Assembly (NCBI GenBank): GCA_963576475.1
Contig: OY754986.1
Coordinates: 13,328,086-13,392,085 of the forward strand
Source of the DNA: Molanna angustata
Taxonomy: Eukaryota; Arthropoda; Insecta; Trichoptera; Molannidae
DNA: 64,000 nucleotides
Direction: 5' to 3'
Made by a program: the position numbers and the translations under genes. The notes below the pieces were generated by a model that made no database searches, had not been told where the DNA came from, and worked only from the letters and a program-made list of their open reading frames with translations. Within the stretch, counting starts at the first letter, position 1, and each line of letters opens with the position of its first letter. This document shows, in pieces, positions 1-12,579 of the stretch.

Positions 1-372
1 CGGAAGAACGTCGCTTCTCTGACTTCGACAGTTCATCAAAATGCCAGGGTGAAACCCTCCATATGCGTCCTGCAAGATCTGGCCCGACGGAAGTTTACCT
101 ACAAAAAGAGCACGAAGGTCACGCCGGACGCGACTAACAGCGTTGGAAGTGCCTATGAAAATATCGGTGAACATCTGGGTAGAACCAAGGAATCTCAGCG
201 CAGCATCAAGTTCAAAGACGAAGTTGAAGAGATCAAAGCAGAACCAATACCCACGAACGACGATGATGACAGCTGCAAAATTTTGATATGCTCGGCCACT
301 GTAGAACCTCAAAACACTAAAGATGATAATATATCTGTCATCGAAGAAGAAAAATCATCCACGCAAATGTGA
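1..372 (+). CDS. 3'-terminal coding exon of an unrecognised gene (5' part outside window)
   Basis: The frame is open from the first base to a TGA at 370-372, giving 123 residues with no in-window start that has to be used. The piece begins RKNVASLTSTVHQ, has a basic stretch (ARRKFTYKKSTK) and then becomes strongly acidic and polar (DEVEEIKAEP, NDDDDS, IEEEK), ending EEEKSSTQM. It has no membrane segment, cysteine pattern or domain I recognise. Base composition is far less AT-rich than the flank, and codon use looks coding. The region after the stop is AT-rich, as expected for a 3'UTR. It could be the cytoplasmic tail of a membrane protein or the end of a regulatory protein. An exon acceptor may lie to the left of the window. 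I am fairly sure it is coding; the function is unknown. Confidence 0.6.
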   Translation, partial: RKNVASLTSTVHQNARVKPSICVLQDLARRKFTYKKSTKVTPDATNSVGSAYENIGEHLGRTKESQRSIKFKDEVEEIKAEPIPTNDDDDSCKILICSATVEPQNTKDDNISVIEEEKSSTQM

Positions 373-835
373 AGAATACAACCAATTATTTTATTAATGG
401 AATATTTTATTAGTTCTCGAAGATTAACGAACTCCAGTTCAACGTTGTTCAAGTACTTTCATTCATGCGTCAACCGTCAACTGAATACAGTGTTGCGTTT
501 ATCGTATATTTATTTGTTCTGACCCTTACATATCACGAACAGCAGAATTATTATTTAGTTAGTTTGATTTTATTAAGTGGTGAACCCGACGTGATTCGAA
601 CAGGCAACCTTTGAAAATATAATTGAAAATATATAGTTTTCAAATATTTCTCAGTGATTAAGTTCCCAATTTGAAACTTGTATGCAGAGTATTTTTTACT
701 TAATAAATTCCATAAGATGCGCAAGCACATAAATTCATCACGCAAACCAGCCTCTATCAGGTCGTAGGCCCTGTAGGTGCCTTATTTCCAAATTCTCCAA
801 TAGTGTTTTTTGCAACTTCGTCATTATTGAGATAT
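373..835. repeat. 3' flank with a decayed MITE-D copy and a tRNA-like scrap
   Basis: Bases 373-550 are plain AT-rich flank, probably 3'UTR. Bases 560-600 read, on the minus strand, as a B-box-like stretch (gttcgaatcacg), so a SINE scrap is likely. Bases 710-832 resemble the right half of the MITE-D family (see 11,816-12,205), with 'ggccctgtaggtgcctt' and 'aacttcgtc..tattgagat', but with many changes. This is an old copy. Confidence 0.45.
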
Positions 836-2460
836 AAAATCGTATTTGTATGATGCATCGCATGTCATATATTTTGGTGACGCATTATTTGTATGAGTTG
901 GATTTGTAGAACACAGTGAATGTGTATGATTTTTTGCACGTGGTGTATAATATCCACATACATATGATTCATCGCATATGTAGTATTTTGGTGATGCATT
1001 ATTTAATTGAGTTCGATTTGTAGAACACAACATAAGTATGTATAGTATTTTAGAGATTCATTTCATGTGTGTTTTGATATCTACTTATGATTCATCGCAT
1101 ATTTTTTTGTATTTTTAATACTTTATCAATACATGTTTTGGTTTATTTTGAGTCCATATGTATATCTTTTTTTTGTCTTTTCTTACATTTTTTTTTTGTT
1201 TTTGAATTTATTATTTTACTGTTTAGTTATATATGTATCCCTCGTATTTTTTTTTAATTCTATATATTTTTATCCTCAATATGTAAAAGGCAAGTTATGC
1301 CGTTTATAAATATATAAATAATATGTAATACTTTGGTGATAAATTATTTGAATGGGTTGGATTATAGTACACAGTATAAATATGTGTAGTATTTTTGTGA
1401 TGCATTATTTGAATGAGCTGTATTTGTACAACACAATTCATGTAGTATTTTTGTGATTCATAGTGTGTTGTATTATATCTACATAGTTTTCATCGCATAT
1501 ATAGTATTTTGGAGATACATTTAAATGAATTGAATCTGTACAACACAATGTATGTGGGTATGTATGTATGTGTAGTATTTTTGTAATACAATATATGTAT
1601 GAGTTGGATTTATAGAACACATTGTATGTTTGTAAGTATGTGTAGTATTTTCGTGATGCATTATTTGTATGAGATGAATTTGTAAAACACAATATATGTA
1701 TGTGGTTATGTATGTGTAGTATTTTTATGATTCATCCCAAGGATAGTATTTTTGTGATGCATTATATGTATGAGTTGGATTTATAGAACAAATCGTATGT
1801 ATGTAAGTATGTGTTGTATTTTTGTGATGCATTATTTGTTTGAGTTGAATTTGTAGAACACAATGTATGTGGGTATGTATGTGTAGTATTTTTGTGATGC
1901 ATTATATGTATGAGTTGGCTTTATAGAACACATTGTATGTATGTAAGTATGTGTTTTATTTTTGTGATTCATCGCATGTGTAGTATATTTGTGAAGCATC
2001 ATTGTATGAGTTAGATTTGTAGAACACAATGTATTTATGTATGTGTAGTATTTTTGTGATTCATCGCATGTGTAGTATTTTTGTGATGCATTTTTTCAAT
2101 GAGTTAGATTTGTAGAACACAATTTATGTATGTATGTGTAGTATTTTTGTGATGCATTATTTGTATTAGTTGGATTTGTAGAACCCAATGTAGGTACGTG
2201 TTGAATTTTTTTTGATTCGTTGCATGTGTTGTACCTATATATATTGTGTATGAAACGCATGTGTAGTATTTTAGTTATTTATTATTTATACATGTTGAAT
2301 TTGTAGAACATAATGTAAGAGTAGCATTTATTTTCGTGATTCATTGCGTGTATTTGTATGATACTTCACCTGTGTTGTATTTGTGTGATGAATAATAAAT
2401 TTATGTCTTCAATTTATAGAAAAAATACATGTGTAGTATTTTTGTGAAAAAATAATCATT
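836..2460. repeat. Long degenerate minisatellite (about 65-85 bp units)
   Basis: More than fifteen imperfect units repeat the words 'gtagtatttttgtgatgcat', 'tatgagttggatttgtag' and 'aacacaatgtatgtatg', with embedded (TATG)n runs. Unit length varies. Open frames on the minus strand (TNxTHTNNASPKYYTY repeats) are only translations of the repeat. Decay increases toward both edges. Confidence 0.8.
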
Positions 2461-3378
2461 GCAAATTTGTAAAATAAAATGAAAATCTCGTATGACTGTG
2501 AAATATTGCATGTGTGAAATATTGCATATTTGCTTGATACAATGCGTGTGTAGTTTTTTGGTGATCCAATTTTTGTGTTAAGTCTTATTTACAGAACACA
2601 GCGTATGTAGTATTTTCGTTATTCAATACACATTGTAAAATAAAAAAAAAATATTCCGTATGATTGTGATGCATTATAAGTATTGTGATTGTGATGCATT
2701 ATAAAAAAAAATAAAAAATAAAAATGTTGTATTTTTATGATAAATTCAGCAAGATTATGGAAAAATCCAAGTACTGATATTATGTCATGTATCTCACTAA
2801 ATATCTTCTGAAAATCTGGTTGGTTGGAAGAAATTGACTTATGGCATTACACCGCCAGTGTGCAATATATTTTTTTTTATATATTTTGTACCAAAAGTAA
2901 ATGAATAAACAAAGGCATAAATATCTTCCTGTAAATACTTGATTTCTTCTTCCTCTGCGTATCCTTTTGTTTGCCTATCATTACTATGACCTGTTCTTAT
3001 ATTTAATCATTTTTGTGTTTTTTTTACATTCCTTCTAAAATCTTAATTAAATTTCATTTTATTTTAGACATTTGATTACCTTATTGCTATAATACCTACT
3101 GTATCAAATATCATTATTTCAGGTTGGTTGGAAGAAATTGCCATCTGGCAATATGCCCGCCAGTGTAGAAATTATATTATCTACAAAAAGTTACAAGTAG
3201 AAGTTACAAAAATGAAGTGTATTTATAAATTGTATTAGTCGAACCTTTGTATGTGTAGATATCATATTTTTTTTTTTTTAACGTATGATAAATTATTATT
3301 ATTTTATTACATACAAAAACCCTTTCATGCCTACATACTTTGAACGTAGCAACAATAATCTCGCCCTTGTCCGGGCAC
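2461..3378. repeat. AT-rich spacer with two SINE-C tail fragments
   Basis: Bases 2817-2868 and 3122-3168 both carry 'ggttggaagaaattg' followed by a 'cgccagtgt' word, the 3' signature of the SINE-C family seen whole at 35,655-35,870. The rest is AT-rich sequence in which nothing else was recognised. Confidence 0.5.
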
Positions 3379-3597
3379 ATGTGTTTAACTGCCTATATTT
3401 CCATTTTTTTTAAATATCCAAAAAATCCGAAACACCCCAACTAGATAATTTAATTTTCTATAAAAAATATTAACATTGTAGTATTACATCTCAAATTTTA
3501 TTTAACAATTTTTACAAAAAAATGAATTTGTAAGGCAGCAAACACTACACAATATCTCACTCGATAGTTTGATACCTACTTGATATAAGGAATATAA

Positions 3598-5748
3598 TAT
3601 AAGGTAAATATAAGGAATGAAAAATGGAATGAAATACTTTCATCGAATGAAGTAAACCATGCAACGAATAACTTTATCAGGACTCTATCCTATCATATAA
3701 ACAAAGCAACCGAAGTGAAAATCGTATCGAAAAATAGCCACATTAAAATTAAGCCATGGGTTACAGATGGATTACTATTCTGTATCAGAAAGAGAGATAA
3801 ACTCCATAGAGAAATGTTAAGGTTAAACAATCCCCAAACCACTACATTCTACAAACGGTACCGTAACATCTGTAACTCCTTGATTAAAAAAACAAAAGAA
3901 AATTACTATCGATCAAAAATTATTGAAGCTAACTTTGAAAAAAAAGAAACATGGAAAGTCATTAAGGAAATTACTAGCCCACATACTGCTAATCAGTCCC
4001 CCACTACGCTAAAAATAGATGGAAGACCTATAGACTTCGATAACCAACCTGAGAAGATATTGGAACACATAAACACTTACTACAATAATGTTGGAAAGAA
4101 ACTTGCTGACAAAATACTAAATCAAATAAATTGCTCCGAAGTTCAACTGATACAGAAAATACATAATTTACCTTCATTAACAAATGCACAATTGATATTT
4201 GAGCCAACCTGTGAGCTGGAAATAATTAACATAATAAAAAGTCTTAAATCAAATAGTGCACCAGGCATTGATGGTATTCCTTCACATGTTATTAAAAATA
4301 ACTATCAATGTATTGCTAAACCGTTGGTCCACATTACAAATCTTAGCCTAAAAACTGGTATATTTCCAGATGCCCTCAAAAACTCTATTATAATTCCCAT
4401 CCATAAACATGGAGCTACGGATGAAATTCAGAATTATCGCCCCATTTCACTTTAAAGCACTGTCTCAAAGATATTCGAAAAGGTTGTAAAAACTAGACTG
4501 GTCAACTTTTTAGATAAAAATCAATTGCTATCCAATAACCAATTCGGATTTCGCAAAAATATGAGTACAGAAACTGCTCTATTACACTTAACAAAATCAA
4601 TTTACAATTCTATAGACAAAGGGAAAAAATGTTTGACAGTATTCCTTGACCTATCAAAAGCTTTTGACACAGTCTCACATTCCATTTTATTGGGTAGGCT
4701 TTCTCAGATTGGAATTAAATCCAACTCTCTGAAATGGTTTACCACATACTTAAAAAATAGAACACAGACTACTAAACTCAAAAATCATCATTCATCCTTT
4801 CTAGATATTAACTATGGAGTTCCACAGGGCAGTGTATTGGGTACTATCCTATTCCTCATTTACATAAATCAATTATGCGATATGGAAATTGAGGGAAGGA
4901 TTATTTCATTTGCTGATGACACTTCATTGATTTTTCACGCAGATACTTGGGATAATGTCTTTACTATCGCGCAAAGAGAGGTTCTCAAAGTAAAAACTTG
5001 GCTAGAGTATAACCTTTTGACCCTTAACGTGACAAAGACCAAATATCTTACCTTTGGCATAAAAAATAGACCTCTACTATCGGCCAATCATACATTAACT
5101 ATTCATTACTGCCATAATGGTGTACCTTGTCACTGTTTACCTCTGGAGAGAGCAGATTCTATCAAATGTTTAGGAGTAACCGTAGACTCATCACTTAGAT
5201 GGGATAAACATATAGAACATGTCACTAAAAGAACACGTCAGTTAGTATATATCTTCAGGAGTATAAGAAATATTGTCGACCATCAAACTATCAAAACTAT
5301 TTACTACGCACTCTGTCAATCCATCATTACTTACGGCATTCTTTTTTGGGGAAACTGCGCAAATTCGATATTAGATTCTCTTTATAAGAGTCAAAAACTT
5401 GTGATCAAAATTATTTTGTCCCGCCCTATAAGATTCCCTACTCGAAACCTTTTTGAAAACTTCAAAGTCTTAACTCTACATCAGCTCTACACTAAATGCC
5501 TTATTTGCTACTTCACATTTAAAGACACCGATAAAACACGAACACAACAAACAAGATTTACACGTACGTTATCTCATTTAAATTACCATATTCCTCATCC
5601 AAACACTAGCCTTGCTCAGCGACACTATTCATATCAAGCTCCCAGTGTTTACAATACCATCCCAGATTCTATTAAAAATATCAATCACTACCAAAGGTTC
5701 AAAAGGGAAATAACCTTATGGATCATTGAATCAAATCCACCACAATAA
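3598..5748 (+). pseudogene. LINE reverse transcriptase ORF2 fragment with one in-frame stop
   Basis: This is the reverse transcriptase domain and C-terminal region of a non-LTR retrotransposon, which copies element RNA at the nicked target. The open frame starts at about 3598 and runs in one frame to TAA at 5746-5748, interrupted only by a TAA at 4453-4455 right after NYRPISL. Motifs in order: SAPGIDGIPSHVI, NYRPISL, NQFGFRKNMSTETALLHL, FLDLSKAFDTVSH, GVPQGSVLGTILF, catalytic FADD at 4909-4920, and LGVTVDSSLRWDKH. The thumb and C-terminal part has a TYGILFWGNC segment. The N-terminal apurinic endonuclease is missing. Frame preservation on both sides of the stop suggests a fairly recent insertion. 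Clade placement (CR1, Daphne or Jockey-like) is from motif style only. It cannot move on its own. Confidence 0.88.
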
Positions 5749-6171
5749 CATTTTTCTCATTTCTTATGACTTGCTTTTTGTTTACTGTATGTGTGTGTGT
5801 ATGTGTGATGTGTGTGAGTATGTTTATGATCCAGTATATTACGTGAGTATGGAGAGTGCCTGTGGATGTATGTTAGGTAGTGTATGAACAATTGTGCTGA
5901 ATCCACTTTAAAATAATGTTGTTTAATTTACAAAAACAAAGACTGCATCCAATATAACACAGGGATTATCCCTAGCATATTGGAGAGCAAAATCGCTAAT
6001 TGACAGCAAAGCGCAAGAGAGTGTCAATGGTTTGGATGTGTATGTGTACCTTTCCATTGTCTCTGTCTGAAATATGTATAGCATTTAATCTTTTTTTATA
6101 TATGTACCTTTATTACTGTTGTCAAACCTCTGTATGTAAAATGTCATGTTTATTATAAATAAAAAAATAAT
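3598..6171 (+). mobile_element. 5'-truncated CR1/Jockey-group LINE
   Basis: It holds a reverse transcriptase frame (3598-5748) and a 3'UTR of about 420 bp that ends in an A-rich tail 'ataaataaaaaaataatc'. The right junction is clear, because host HINE-A sequence resumes at about 6172. The left junction lies near 3580-3600, just after a stop codon. The endonuclease domain and ORF1 are absent, which is the usual 5' truncation from incomplete target-primed reverse transcription. Confidence 0.8.
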
Positions 6172-6284
6172 CTACAAACATACATCATGCTGTTTTCATA
6201 TTTTGGGTAGGAAAAACATACTGACCTCCATACTATCCTTTCATGACATATATACCAATAGAAAACATATAAAAAGATATTTTG

Positions 6285-6666
<382 letters not shown>

Positions 6667-6694
6667 TAAATATAAATTTTCGCGGATTGTAGAG

Positions 6695-6801
6695 ATATAT
6701 GTATAGCTACTTTTCCGGGCTATCCGCTCGTTTTCGTCCTGAAAAGGACGGTTTTGCCGACGTTTCAACCGAATATCATCGGTCATTATCGAGGCTGGTC
6801 G
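6695..6801 (-). repeat. Left inverted arm of the Penelope element
   Basis: Perfect reverse complement of 8134-8240. The arm ends at a 'gtcgacagggtcgac' junction where the truncated coding sequence begins, which looks like the 5' truncation joint. Confidence 0.85.
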
Positions 6802-8082
6802 ACAGGGTCGACAAACATCTACATGATGGCTTTTGAAGAAGATGCCTTAAACGACTATCCCCACAAACCAACTGTATGGGTCAGATACATTGATGACATT
6901 TTTATAATCTGGCGCCATGGTGAAGAAGAGCTGAGCAAATTTATAATATACCTAAACAATAGACACACATCTATCCAGTTTACAATGGAAATGCAAATTA
7001 ACGACCAATTACCATTCCTCGATGTGTTGGTAAAAAAGAATCCCGATTGTTCATTAAGTTTTACTGTATACCGGAAACCAACACATACCGATCGATACCT
7101 GAACGCAAACTCACACCACCACCCAGCCCAGTTAGCAGGATTAGTTAATACTCTAGTTACCCGGTCAAAAAGAATATCGGACGAGGAAAATATTAACCAA
7201 GAAATAAGTAGCCTCAAGAAAGCTCTCCTTGCTAACGGATATCATAACAACACTATAAATAGAGCAATTAAAAAAGATCAAACAGTAAAAAAGACAGAAA
7301 AAGATAAAGAAGAGATACGCGGGTTGGCGATACTTCCATACGTCAGTGGGTCTACGGATAAAATATGTCGAGTACTAAAAAAGTATAAAATTAAAACTGT
7401 TTTTAAAACAGACAGAAAAATCTCGTCTTTTTTACGACCGACCAAAGACAATATACCGTTAGAGTCACATGGTATATACGAGATCCCCTGCGGTACGTGC
7501 GAAAAAACTTACATCGGTCGCACAAACAGAAAAGTATCAGCACGCGTAGCCGAACACCGCCTAGACGTAAAACAAAATAAATCGACGTCAACACTGGCGA
7601 ATCATGTGATGACAGAAGGCCACAAAATAGACTTCGATGCAGCAAAGACTCTTGTCCGTTTAAATAACGAGATTAATAGAGTATATAGAGAAGCCATCGA
7701 AATAGAAAAACGGCCCTTCGCAATGAACACAAGAGATGATTCTCGTCGTCTACCAGTGGCGTGGAAACCAGTACTTAATTCATATTCAAGTGACCGCGCA
7801 TGGTTAAACGAATCAACGCCAATGACGCCAGTGCATACCGCTACAACTGTTCCCCCGCCCTCTGCCCTCCCGCACCTAGATGTACGGCGATCGACACGCG
7901 CACATACCAGCGTGACGTCATACGACGAACGATATACAGCACGGTCACCGAGCTGCAGGGGAGACACCCTCACCACACCACCACTAACAACAGAGCGCGA
8001 ATCGACGGTTACTCATGCTCACACCGCCACCCCTCCCACACGCCGCATCACACGCCAATACACCAACACGATACAGAAATAG
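6754..8082 (+). CDS. Penelope-like reverse transcriptase (C-terminal part) with GIY-YIG endonuclease
   Basis: The protein primes and copies Penelope RNA and cuts the target with a GIY-YIG nuclease. The open frame gives 442 residues. Residues 1-16 come from the inverted left arm and are not native; homology starts around residue 20 ([12 protein letters not shown]). The RT catalytic box is RYIDD (about residues 44-48), followed by the FLDVLV segment and a [19 protein letters not shown] thumb motif typical of Penelope. The linker is Lys-rich. The GIY-YIG domain has GIY at 240-242 and YIG at 253-255, with a CGTC pair between them and AEHR and ANHVMTEGH downstream, matching the Cys/His set of endonuclease-bearing PLEs. 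The last 90 residues are Thr/Pro/Arg-rich. RT motifs before RYIDD are lost, so the RT is inactive, but the nuclease domain looks complete. The ATG at 6754 is accidental. Minus-strand frames here are shadows. Confidence 0.85.
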   Translation: MPTFQPNIIGHYRGWSTGSTNIYMMAFEEDALNDYPHKPTVWVRYIDDIFIIWRHGEEELSKFIIYLNNRHTSIQFTMEMQINDQLPFLDVLVKKNPDCSLSFTVYRKPTHTDRYLNANSHHHPAQLAGLVNTLVTRSKRISDEENINQEISSLKKALLANGYHNNTINRAIKKDQTVKKTEKDKEEIRGLAILPYVSGSTDKICRVLKKYKIKTVFKTDRKISSFLRPTKDNIPLESHGIYEIPCGTCEKTYIGRTNRKVSARVAEHRLDVKQNKSTSTLANHVMTEGHKIDFDAAKTLVRLNNEINRVYREAIEIEKRPFAMNTRDDSRRLPVAWKPVLNSYSSDRAWLNESTPMTPVHTATTVPPPSALPHLDVRRSTRAHTSVTSYDERYTARSPSCRGDTLTTPPLTTERESTVTHAHTATPPTRRITRQYTNTIQK

Positions 8083-8133
8083 GAACGCGAAATGCAACGC
8101 GGTGTCAGTCGCACCGTGTCTACGTTTGCGAAC

Positions 8134-8417
<284 letters not shown>

Positions 8418-8543
8418 GAAAACAAAGTATCTTAAAATATTTATTAATTTGTGTTTAAGTGTTTATAGTTTGGTACGTATTCTTCAATTATGCATACTAT
8501 CACCATCGACAGTTGGATCTCATGTGTTATATGCAACTAGTAC

Positions 8544-9187
8544 AATAAAATATTCGAGTATGTACCTATGTACATAATATTTGTTTAGTTAAAACAGAAG
8601 TTCAATACATATTATTGCAGTGCCTACATTTGCTATTGGGCAATGGTCAATATTGTAGTATACGTCGGAATTAGTTTACGAAATATTAATGTATTTACCT
8701 TACAATTAACATAATGCACAAATAATGTTTTGAAATTCAAACTTGAACGGAACTGGTGCCGATGACGTCCAATTCAAATCCATTCATTCATGCATACCAC
8801 AATGTTACAGAAATATTTTTATTTGTTTTAATTTATTTATAACGCATATTGTATAAATATTATTTTTCTGCAGTCCTCCTCCATATAAACTTTAAGTATG
8901 CCAAATCTCAAACTCCTCTGTGCGCCCATTAATCCGGAAATTGTACTTAACGTTTTCGCTTCACGTATTAATATATATACACATTACATTTTCCCGCCAA
9001 ACTACAAAGCAGTTTTTTGGCAGGGCAGATTCTCTCTTTCACATAATAACTTAAATGAATTAATAAATAAATAAATAAATAAATAAATTATGTCAACACA
9101 AAAATTAACCGAAACAGAAACAAAAAGAAAAAAAAATACCGGAAAAAAATAAATAGGTACAAAATATACATAATATAATCAAATCAC
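8544..9187. other. AT-rich spacer; short (AAAT)n
   Basis: Nothing coding or repetitive recognised except a (TAAA)n run at about 9056-9088 and A-rich runs up to 9150. Confidence 0.5.
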
Positions 9188-9530
9188 CATCACTCAACAA
9201 TAATTCAACTGTCGATTCGTTCAAGAGAATGAAATTCTATTGAAGGAAGAGGTAGTTTAAATCCAAGAAGCGTATATGAAGGAACATTTTGTATGGCGTA
9301 GTGGACTTTTTGCATGCTAAAAACACCAACTTAGAGGCTTCGCAGCTTATATGTTCCCATACATTGATTTACTCAGAATTCGGAGTAGAACATTTTATGT
9401 GAGTTTTGTGTGTGTGTGTGTGTGTGTCTGTCCCCCCCCCCTTTATAACTTTTGATCCGCTGGATTCACAAAGCCTAAAATTTCAGAATATATAGACAAT
9501 TTTTGGCACACAAAACTTTTATTCATACAT
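9188..9530 (+). mobile_element. HINE-A 5' fragment
   Basis: It begins with 'tcaactgtcgat' and runs through 'aggcttcgcagc', 'cagaattcggagtagaac', a (GT)n plus poly-C block and 'ttataacttttgatccgct', as at 44,880-45,180. The 3' half is missing. Confidence 0.75.
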
Positions 9531-9544
9531 ACATATAACTTTCC

Positions 9545-9597
9545 AAGATATTATGGTGAGGATTCTTTCGTAATAAATCCTCTCCATAATATCTTGA
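9545..9597. repeat. Short hairpin
   Basis: 'caagatattatgg' at the left is matched by 'ccataatatcttg' at the right, with 'gaggatt...aatcctc' pairing further in. It lies between HINE-A and HINE-B scraps. Confidence 0.6.
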
Positions 9598-9639
9598 CCT
9601 GAAAATTACCTGAAAATTTCCCATACAAATTTGAATACT

Positions 9640-9705
9640 TTATTGAGTGACTTGTTAGTGAGGATTTTAGTGTTGGCCACAACCCACTCGTTTAATTAAA
9701 GAACA
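9640..9705 (-). mobile_element. HINE-B 3'-end fragment
   Basis: It carries 'gacttgttagtgaggat' followed by 'ttggccacaacccactcg', the reverse complement of the left end of the HINE-B copies at 42,650 and 48,700. Confidence 0.7.
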
Positions 9706-9734
9706 CAAATATATCTGGAATATGTTTTTTTTAT

Positions 9735-10130
9735 ATTTGCATTAATTATCAAGAAACCTAAGAAAACATTTATTTTCCATTCTGCCTTATTGCGTAATAA
9801 ATGTTTTTTTGGTTTCTTTACTTAACCTGAAGCATTAAAGCAAATTTCCAAACATTTTAAAACAATTAAAAAAATGTTGCTCAACGCTTTATAGTTTATT
9901 AGAAATATAAGATAAATGTCAAAAATTGGGGTATATAATTATTTCTCTACAAGAATATACATCTACAGCACCTAATTAATAATCTAAGGAATTTTTTTTT
10001 TATTAAGACCCAACAATCTATGTTTTTTTTTCAAATTGATTCGATTAGAAGTAATGATGGAATATCAAATTGAAAAATAGGTACAATGGTAGCAGGCGCC
10101 CTCTTAAGAGTCATTTCTAACTTGTAATTA
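9735..10130 (+). mobile_element. Half copy of the palindromic TTAA element (family H)
   Basis: It matches the right half of 40,645-41,327: 'tttctttacttaacctga', 'aagataaatgtcaaaaattg', 'caggcgccctcttaa'. Ends in CTCTTAA. Confidence 0.65.
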
Positions 10131-10787
10131 TACAGAAAGTTTAGCGGTTATCAAAAGAGCTTGAGATTACTAGACGATTCTTTTATGGGAAAAGTGAATG
10201 GATGTGCCTTTTGTGAAAGGAACGTATTTTACTTTCTGTTTAAGCCTCAAGTTGACTACACAATGACAACATAATATATCTGGTTGTGAATATTAATCAG
10301 AGCTGTTTTAAGGTTATTAAAAACCCTAATATATTTATTTAAATAACAATTTTATATAGCAATGATCCAACAAGTAAAGAATGTGTTTATACATGTACAA
10401 AAAAGTTTTGATTATAATAATCACAATAGGGAATTTAATATAGCGCCGTTTGATGATTCAAGATCATTCCAAGGGCGCTGATAGTTTAGTTTTGTGCTAA
10501 TCTACGAATCAAAGAATCAAAAAAATTACACTACACACACAAACAAAAATGTATTTGAAACATGTATTTGACATATACATATAATATAATTAATTCATGT
10601 AATCAAACTATCTATGTAATGTTGTTTGTGTTAATGAAAAAATAAAATGAAATAAAATAAAGAAATAAAAATAAAGCTGTTTTCAGTCCGTTAATGAAAG
10701 TGCTCTTGCTTTGAGCACTTTCACTTTCAAAATATGTAATTGAAGTAAAACACATTCGTATGATTAATGAACCTCTTCAGCGTCTAT
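10131..10787. other. AT-rich spacer
   Basis: A 'tagcgccgtttgatgattc' word (10,442) recurs at 51,646 and probably marks a LINE 3' end. No gene seen. Confidence 0.4.
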
Positions 10788-10950
10788 TTTTTTTAATGAA
10801 TATGTCCTTGTTAAACAAGTACATATACATCTTCGTACATTCCCTATATTAAGCATTAATGCTTGTGCTATAGGTGAACGAAATCGGTCGAGTCAGGATT
10901 CGAACTCGCGACCACTGGATTAATAGGCCAGCGCCCATCTGAACTTCCCA
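10788..10950 (-). mobile_element. SINE-A copy (tRNA-derived), diverged
   Basis: On the minus strand it contains a tRNA-like head with B box 'gttcgaatcctg' and a tail 'gtacttgtttaacaagg'. It is more diverged than the copies at 27,449, 28,775, 33,456 and 61,103. Confidence 0.75.
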
Positions 10951-10984
10951 TCCATCCCCATCTAATACTTCGATATTTCAAGTA

Positions 10985-11195
10985 TCTGGAAAGGGTTGGA
11001 TTCCCGGTGGAGACACAGTTGTTTAATTGTGTTTTCAGTCTGTATCTGTGAGATGATAAATATCGTAAGTCTCCAGAATGTGGCAACTTGTTATTGGGCG
11101 CATGTTTAATTAATAATAATTTGTAAAAAATTATTTTGTAAATTATTATAAATAAATAAAATAGTACCTGTTAGTTGCCCGAGAAGCAATATTAA
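10985..11195 (+). mobile_element. SINE-B body
   Basis: It starts in the tRNA B-box region ('ggttggattcccggtgg') and runs through 'cagtctgtatctgtgagatg', 'ctccagaatgtggcaac' to 'gttgcccgagaagcaat', the family's conserved 3' end. An AT-rich insertion lies at 11,115-11,160. Confidence 0.75.
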
Positions 11196-11815
11196 ATAAA
11201 CAAATAAATAAGATGAAAATAAATTACCATTCTTTCTATGTAGTTTACCCACATAATAAGAATGGGTGATTATCGTCTGACATAAAAAAATGTAAGACTG
11301 ATAAAAGGGGAACGAAATGCACAAAGTTGGCACTATGGAGATTTTAGAAGTAAAAATCACAGAAAAGACGATGAAAGGACGTGAATAAAGCAAGAAACGT
11401 ATGTCAAGAGAGAGGAGTCATTAGTTCGGTTCTCTCCGACTAACCCAAATAGAGAAATAGCGTGATCGTTCGGACTGTTATTATTATTATTAATATTTTA
11501 AATAAACGAATGTTTTCTTTTTTATTTATTTATATTCGTGTATTTATTCATTTTAAACGCACTTAATGGGATTTTAAATAGTTATTATTATTATTATTTT
11601 ATTATTTAGTTAAGTATACATAATATTAACAGACATATAATACAAAAATTTATATTATTACAGTTTTTTTTTAAATAGGCACTGTCCCAATAAATTTTAA
11701 AAACTTGTGCTTGGGATAAAATTAATAAATATAATTAAAAGTTATAAAATACGAACCACGAAATAAAAAATATACATAATTACAATAAAAAATAACAAAA
11801 ATAATGAATCGAATA
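11196..11815 (+). mobile_element. LINE 3' end and AT-rich spacer
   Basis: Bases 11,375-11,470 ('aggacgtgaataaagc', 'gagaggagtcattagttcgg') match the C-terminal coding end of the LINE family seen at 36,650-36,960 and, on the minus strand, at 24,960-25,600. Upstream and downstream is AT-rich sequence with nothing else recognised. Confidence 0.55.
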
Positions 11816-12205
11816 TTTTTATTATTGCATATGCGCAAACATTGGATTTTTTTCCCTGTCGGGAGTCAAAGATATTTTTTAACAGATTTTTAATTATCTC
11901 AATAGAGACGAAGTTGGAATATTTATTGTAGGAGAACCGGGAAATCAAGGCACCTACAGGGCTTACGACCTGTCATCGGCTGGTTTACGTGATCACTTTA
12001 TGCGCTTGCGCAACGTTCACCAATTATGCCTTTTAATGAGATCCCTATCAATTCAATTTTGAAAGTTCTATATATTGTAATACTGAAATTCTTTTCGCTT
12101 CGTCGTAAGCCCTGTAGGTGCCTTGATTTCCCGGTTCTCCTACAATAAATATTCCAACTTCGTCTCTATTGAGATAATTAAAAATCTGTTAAAAAAAATA
12201 ATGAA
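11816..12205. mobile_element. MITE-D: foldback element with about 95-bp inverted arms
   Basis: The left arm (11,874-11,970) runs from 'ttaacagatttttaatta' through 'gacgaagttggaat', 'aggagaaccgggaaatc' and 'cacctacagggcttacgac'. Bases 12,102-12,198 carry its reverse complement almost exactly. The outer left part also has 'tgcatatgcgcaaac', which recurs in other copies. No coding capacity. The middle holds 'ggtttacgtgatcac' and 'gcgcttgcgcaacg'. Confidence 0.8.
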
Positions 12206-12267
12206 GGATAAAAAGGTGAAACCAGAAATTATTTGACATCATTCACGTGTTTTTATTAATTGTGTTA

Positions 12268-12411
12268 CATATTCTGCCCCCCTAGATAACTTGTTATTTA
12301 GCTCAAGAAAAGAAAACTGCATGTTTGGAAGTGACAGTTGCCAGTCACGTGACAAGTGTTACTTTCATGCATTCAGTTATCTTTTCTTGAGCTAAATTAC
12401 ACGTTGTTAGG
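12268..12411. mobile_element. Small inverted-repeat element
   Basis: 'cccccctagataac..gtt' plus 'atttagctcaagaaaag' at the left is matched by 'cttttcttgagctaaat' and 'gttgttaggggag' at the right. The core contains a second short palindrome around 'cagtcacgtgac'. Consistent with a MITE. Confidence 0.65.
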
Positions 12412-12579
12412 GGAGCTGGTTCTTGTGTGGGTAATTGTATTATTTATGTATTTTTTGTAATTGTGACTATTTGAAACCATAAATAAATAAATTTACAAGT
12501 CTCTCTATACTCGGTATTTAACACCAAAGGTATCAATAGAGCCAAACCCCTTACCAAGTCTACATATGTAATCTCCAAA

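Noticed and set aside
824..2029. Minus-strand frames of 65-84 codons rich in T, N, H, Y
   Set aside because: Translations of minisatellite units; no start or splice context.
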